A stretch of 23,395 bases of DNA from JAEZFI01 sp044508215. GTDB lineage: Bacteria > Actinomycetota > Acidimicrobiia > Acidimicrobiales > Microtrichaceae. Location of the stretch: assembly GCA_044508215.1 (NCBI GenBank), contig JBIQID010000034.1:1-23395 (forward strand). The letters are read 5' to 3'. Below the pieces are notes generated by a model. That model searched no databases, was not told where the DNA came from, and worked only from the letters and a program-made list of their open reading frames with translations. The position numbers were made by a program, and so were the translations under genes. Of this stretch, positions 20,296 through 23,395 are shown piece by piece (the first letter of the stretch is position 1; the number at the start of each line of letters is the position of its first letter).

Positions 20296-21923
20296 CGATC
20301 GCCGCGGGCCAGCTGGCTCGCCCAGGGGTAGTCGGGCTTGCCGGAGGGCGACCGCTGGATCTCGGCCACCAGGTGCAGCTCCCTCGGCACCTTGTAGCCC
20401 GCCACGAACTTCCGGGCGTGCTCGGCCAGCTCGTCGAGGTCGACCTCGTGGCCCTCCCGGGCCTGGACCACGGCGGCGACCTTCTGGCCCCAGCGCTCGT
20501 CGGGAACGCCCACCACGATGCAGTCGAAGACGCCCGGGTGGTCCTTCAGCGCCTGCTCGACCTCCTCGGGGTGGATCTTCTCGCCGCCGGAGTTGATGGT
20601 CGTCGAGCCCCGGCCGAGGAGGGTGACGGTGCCGTCCGGCTCCCAGCGGGCGAAGTCGCCGGACACGGCGTAGCGCCGGCCGTCGCCGGCCACGACGAAG
20701 GTGGCGGCGGTCTTCGCCTCGTCCTTGTAGTAGCCGAGCGGGATGTTGCCGCCCCGGCCCATCTTGCCGACGGTCGGGTCCCCGGAGGGGATGACCTCGA
20801 GCTCGTCGTCGAGGATCACGAAGTCGGGGCCCGGGGTGACGGTCGGACCGCCGCCCTTCATCTGCGTGTCGCCCTTGCCGACCATGCGCAGGCCGTTGAA
20901 CCCGGACTCGGACGAGCCGATCGAGTCGGTGATGATCAGGTTCGGGAACACCTCGAGGAACTGGTCCTTCACCGTCGGCGAGAAGATCGCAGCCGACGAC
21001 GAGACCGCGACCACCGAGGACACGTCGTAGCGGTCGCGGTTGGCGAGGAGGTGGTCGATCATCGGCCGGCCCATCGCGTCACCGGTGATCAACATGGAGT
21101 TGACCTTCTCCTGCTCCACCAGCTGCCACACGGCCTCGGCGGAGAACTTGGGCAGCAGCACGATCGTGTGGCCCTGGAGCATCTGGCCCATCGTCCCCCA
21201 CTGCGCGGCGCCGTGCATGAGGGGTGGGATGACCAGGAAGACCATCGGGACGGGGGTGGCCGCCGCCTTCTCGGCCAGGCCGTGGTCGCTCGTGACCCGC
21301 TCACCGGTGACGGCGTCGATGCCCTGGCCGAGCGCGAAGAAAACGTCCTCCTGGCGCCACATCACGCCCTTGGGGAGGCCGGTGGTGCCACCCGTGTAGA
21401 GCACGTAGAGGTCGTCGGGCGACCGTTCGCCGAAGTCCCGCTCACCTGACGCGGCGGCCGTCACCTCGTCGAAGGACGAGACCTCCACCGACCCCGCTTC
21501 CAGCTCGTCCAGCTCGGCGTCGGTCCCGTCGTCGATCCACCAGACCTCCCGCAGCGACGGCGTGTCGGCGAGCACGCTCGCGAGCGTGGGGCCGTACTGG
21601 CGGTCGAAGATGCAGACCACGCACTCGGCGTTGCCCAGGAGGTAGCTGAGCTCGTCCTTCACGTAGCGGAAGTTGATGTTGATCGGGATCGCCCTGGCCT
21701 TGAACGCCCCGTACATCGCCTCGACCCACTCGTGGCTGTTCTGGGCGTAGATCCCGACGTGGTCGCCGGGCTGCACGCCTCGCTCGAGCAGCGCGTGGGC
21801 GACCCGGTTGGCCCGCTCGTCGAGCTCCGAGAACGTGAGGCGGACGTCGCGATCGATGAGCGACAAACGGTCCGGGACTGCATCCACCGTGTACTCGAAG
21901 ATGTCTGCGATGTTGTACGCCAT
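20292..21923 (-). CDS. Acyl-CoA synthetase, FadD19-type
   Basis: This 543-residue ANL acyl-CoA ligase has P-loop YTGGTTGLPKGVMWRQED from residue 176, DSIGSSESGFNG from 333, SGD at 421-423 (where most have TGD), the hinge GRGSTTINSGGEKIHPEEV and catalytic K529 in SPSGKPDYPWA. ERDFGERS before the P-loop and ITDSIGSSE.GF are shared with mycobacterial FadD19 (Rv3515c) from memory, making this the closer FadD19 match of the two. FadD19 activates C24-branched sterol side-chain acids. ATG 21923 was preferred, with GTG 21926 directly before it; a -10-like TAGATT ends 6 nt upstream and there is no Shine-Dalgarno, so the mRNA is probably leaderless. A KstR-like operator overlaps this promoter. Confidence 0.91.
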   Translation of the reverse strand: MAYNIADIFEYTVDAVPDRLSLIDRDVRLTFSELDERANRVAHALLERGVQPGDHVGIYAQNSHEWVEAMYGAFKARAIPININFRYVKDELSYLLGNAECVVCIFDRQYGPTLASVLADTPSLREVWWIDDGTDAELDELEAGSVEVSSFDEVTAAASGERDFGERSPDDLYVLYTGGTTGLPKGVMWRQEDVFFALGQGIDAVTGERVTSDHGLAEKAAATPVPMVFLVIPPLMHGAAQWGTMGQMLQGHTIVLLPKFSAEAVWQLVEQEKVNSMLITGDAMGRPMIDHLLANRDRYDVSSVVAVSSSAAIFSPTVKDQFLEVFPNLIITDSIGSSESGFNGLRMVGKGDTQMKGGGPTVTPGPDFVILDDELEVIPSGDPTVGKMGRGGNIPLGYYKDEAKTAATFVVAGDGRRYAVSGDFARWEPDGTVTLLGRGSTTINSGGEKIHPEEVEQALKDHPGVFDCIVVGVPDERWGQKVAAVVQAREGHEVDLDELAEHARKFVAGYKVPRELHLVAEIQRSPSGKPDYPWASQLARGDR

Positions 21924-21929
21924 CACCCG

Positions 21930-21935
21930 AATCTA
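21930..21935 (-). promoter_or_regulatory. Candidate -10 element of the FadD19-like/decarboxylase-like operon
   Basis: On the minus strand TAGATT (21935 to 21930) fits TANNNT and is followed by 6 nt, CGGGTG, before ATG 21923. Transcription would begin at the GTG or ATG start codon, giving a leaderless mRNA. No clear -35 is visible. Its first two bases overlap the KstR-like box. Confidence 0.45.
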
Positions 21936-21947
21936 GAACACGTTGCA
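21934..21947. promoter_or_regulatory. KstR-like operator of the FadD19-like operon
   Basis: TAGAACACGTTGCA on the plus strand matches every fixed position of TNNAACNNGTTNNA. It overlaps the upstream edge of the -10 candidate and lies 10 bp from the start codon, a position where a repressor would exclude polymerase. fadD19 is a known KstR target in mycobacteria, so the target gene also fits. Confidence 0.65.
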
Positions 21948-21997
21948 GTTTTCGGGCGGCTCGAACGGCCCTGACGTCGGAGCGGGCCCACCCGACC

Positions 21998-23277
21998 TCA
22001 CCGGCGGAGCACCTCGAGCCCGTCCGTCGTCAGCCCCACCCACGTGTCGATCCGCAGGCGGGCGAGGAAGGCGTCGTCGTGGCTGACCACGATGAGGCCG
22101 CCCCGGTAGCCGTCGAGTGCGCCGACGAGCTGGTCGATGCTCCGCAGGTCGAGGTCGTTCGTGGGCTCGTCGAGCACCAGCAGCTGGTTGGGCGGGTCCG
22201 CCAGCAGGATCGATGCGAGCGCCANNNNNNNNNNNNNNNNNNNNNNNNNNNNNNNNNNNNNNNNNNNNNNNNNNNNNNNNNNNNNNNNNNNNNNNNNNNN
22301 NNNNNNNNNNNNNNNNNNNNNNNNTCGGTCTCGGTGACCGCCTCGAGCGCCGCGTCGACCTTCTCGCTGAGGTCGTCGCGGAGCCGGCCCGCGGACGCCT
22401 GCGCCTGGGAGCGGCGCTGGTTGGCGATGATCTTCGGCACCCGCTTCTCACGCGCGGCGGTGCGAGCGGTCCTGCGCCGGTGGGCGAGCGTGGTCTCCGC
22501 GGCGGTGCGACGACGCCGCGCAGCCGTCAGCTCCTGTTGTGCGACCCGGAGCGCGCGCTGGGCGGCCTCCTGCTCCTCCTCGACGTGGGCGCGGTAGGCG
22601 CTGTAGGCGCCGCCGAACGTTCGCAGGGAACCGGTGTGGAGCTCTGCGGTGGCGTCGAGCAGCTCGAGCAGTGCCACGTCGTGGCTCACCACCACGATCG
22701 TCCCGCTCCACGCAGTGATCGTGTCGTAGAGGCGGTGGCGGGCCTGCCGGTCGAGGTTGTTGGTCGGCTCGTCGAGCAGGACGATCGGCGTGCGCTCGGA
22801 GCGGAGGCCGGCGAGTGCGACCAGCATCGCCTCGCCGCCGGAGAGCGTGCCCACGGTCCGGTCGGGCCCGATGCCCCCGAGGCCGGCCTCGTCGAGCGCC
22901 GCGCGCACTCGGGCCTCGACGTCCCAGTCGTCGCCGAGGGCGTCGAAGTGCCGCTGGTCGGCGTCGCCCGCCTCGATGGCGCGGAGCGCGTCGAGCCGCT
23001 GGCGGACGCCCATCAGCTCGGCAACGGTCGCGCCGGTCCGAAGCGTCAGGCGCTGGGGGAGGTGGCTCACCTGGCCGGCGGCCGTGATCTGCCCCACGGT
23101 GGGCGTGAGCTCCCCGGCGATCAGCCGGAGGAGGGTGGACTTCCCGGTGCCGTTGGCTCCGATGAGGCCGGTGCGCCCGACGCCAAGGGTGGCGTCGATA
23201 CCGCGCAGCACCGGGGTGCCGTCGGGCCAGGAGAAGGAGACGTCGTCGAAGACGACGGCGGGGTTCGAGGCGGTCAT
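21998..23277 (-). CDS. ABC-F family ATPase, interrupted by assembly gap
   Basis: This is a soluble tandem-ABC protein without membrane segments. The N-terminal 317 codons (23277-22325) give the first ABC domain: Walker A GANGTGKS 40-47, signature LSGGE 145-149, Walker B IVLLDEPTNNLD 165-176, H-loop SHD 198-200. A long Arg/Ala-rich coiled linker follows (about 228-310), as in ABC-F proteins that act at the ribosome. Left of the N run the frame resumes (22224-21998) with LADPPNQLLVLDEPTNDLD, IVVSHDD and a stop at 21998-22000. The Walker A and signature of the second domain fall in the gap. The frames on the two sides differ with 100 Ns, so the true gap length should be 2 modulo 3 if there is no other error. 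The ATG at 23277 has GGAG upstream. The role may be translation-stress relief or antibiotic resistance; subfamily not determined. Confidence 0.85.
22225..22324. other. Assembly gap (100 N)
   Basis: Exactly 100 undetermined bases, the usual placeholder for a gap of unknown size. It lies inside the ABC-F gene. By comparison with the first ABC domain of the same protein, roughly 120-150 codons are missing, so the real gap is probably several hundred bases. Confidence 0.97.
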
Positions 23278-23343
23278 GCGAGCTCCGATCGTTCGGCGGT
23301 CGCGCCGACGCCGGAGGGGCCCTGGAGCGGGCAGGAGGCGACG

Positions 23344-23376
23344 TCAGCGCAGGAACAGGACGTCGGTCAGTCGCAT
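23344..23376 (-). CDS. Possible 10-residue leader peptide upstream of the ABC-F gene
   Basis: A short open frame, MRLTDVLFLR then stop, begins at ATG 23376 and ends 66 bp before the ABC-F start. There is no Shine-Dalgarno, but a TANNNT element (TACCGT) ends 7 nt upstream, the spacing expected for a leaderless start. Several ABC-F antibiotic-resistance genes are induced through ribosome stalling on such leaders, so a regulatory role is plausible. An ORF of this length also occurs often by chance. The space 23278-23343 has only weak GC stems. Confidence 0.3.
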   Translation of the reverse strand: MRLTDVLFLR

Positions 23377-23383
23377 GAGGTGC

Positions 23384-23389
23384 ACGGTA
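23384..23389 (-). promoter_or_regulatory. Candidate -10 element upstream of the ABC-F gene
   Basis: On the minus strand TACCGT fits TANNNT, and 7 nt (GCACCTC) separate it from ATG 23376 of the possible leader peptide. The -35 region would fall outside the window. If it is real, the ABC-F mRNA carries a leader of about 100 nt. Confidence 0.3.
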
Positions 23390-23395
23390 CTGGCA

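Noticed and set aside
22030..23277. Reading the ABC-F gene straight through the N run to a stop near 22030
   Set aside because: The sequence left of the gap in that frame is nonsense (Ser/Thr/Trp-rich), while another frame gives LVLDEPTNDLD and a stop at 21998-22000.

Overview
The window is very GC-rich, with GTG starts, 4-bp stop/start overlaps and several apparently leaderless genes, so it looks like an actinobacterial chromosome. Gene content combines mycobacterial-type lipid/steroid catabolism genes, an FHA-containing type VII secretion ATPase and a lone Flp pilin. This would fit an environmental lineage such as Acidimicrobiia or a relative, but that placement is inference. A 100-N run at 22225-22324 marks a scaffold gap, so this is a draft assembly, possibly a metagenomic one.

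Layout. 1-2213: Zn alcohol dehydrogenase plus cyclase-family hydrolase, behind a KstR-like operator. 2307-3396: ECF sigma factor and an overlapping membrane protein. 3553-5082: acyl-CoA ligase ending in a strong terminator that faces an orphan Flp pilin (5141-5329, minus). 5594-7805: HSD17B4-type short-chain dehydrogenase and a degenerate ThDP-enzyme homologue, behind a 21-bp palindrome. 7820-14993 (minus): six-gene type VII locus, transcribed as FHA/FtsK ATPase, two WXG100 proteins, two smaller WXG-like proteins and a 533-residue WXG-headed protein. 15195-19524 (plus): KstR-like TetR regulator, alpha/beta hydrolase, FadD19-type acyl-CoA synthetase and alpha-methylacyl-CoA racemase (Mcr-like). 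19546-21923 (minus): second FadD19-type synthetase coupled to an acetoacetate-decarboxylase-like protein, behind another KstR-like operator. 21998-23277 (minus): ABC-F ATPase broken by the gap, preceded by a possible 10-codon leader peptide.

How it fits together. The regulator at 15195 closely resembles mycobacterial KstR as I recall it. Boxes matching the published KstR consensus TNNAACNNGTTNNA occur before the alcohol dehydrogenase (139-152) and before the minus-strand FadD19-like gene (21934-21947). A 13/14 match precedes the regulator itself (15108-15121). CoA activation (two FadD19-like ligases), 2-methyl epimerisation (Mcr-like) and beta-oxidation dehydrogenation (HSD17B4-like) are the steps expected for branched sterol side chains or similar isoprenoid acids. 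The secretion operon starts in the same intergenic space as the regulator, and its predicted promoter begins 4 bp from the third box.

No stretch over 300 bases lacks a gene. The largest gap is 5330-5593. I saw no tRNA, rRNA, CRISPR array, transposase or phage gene.
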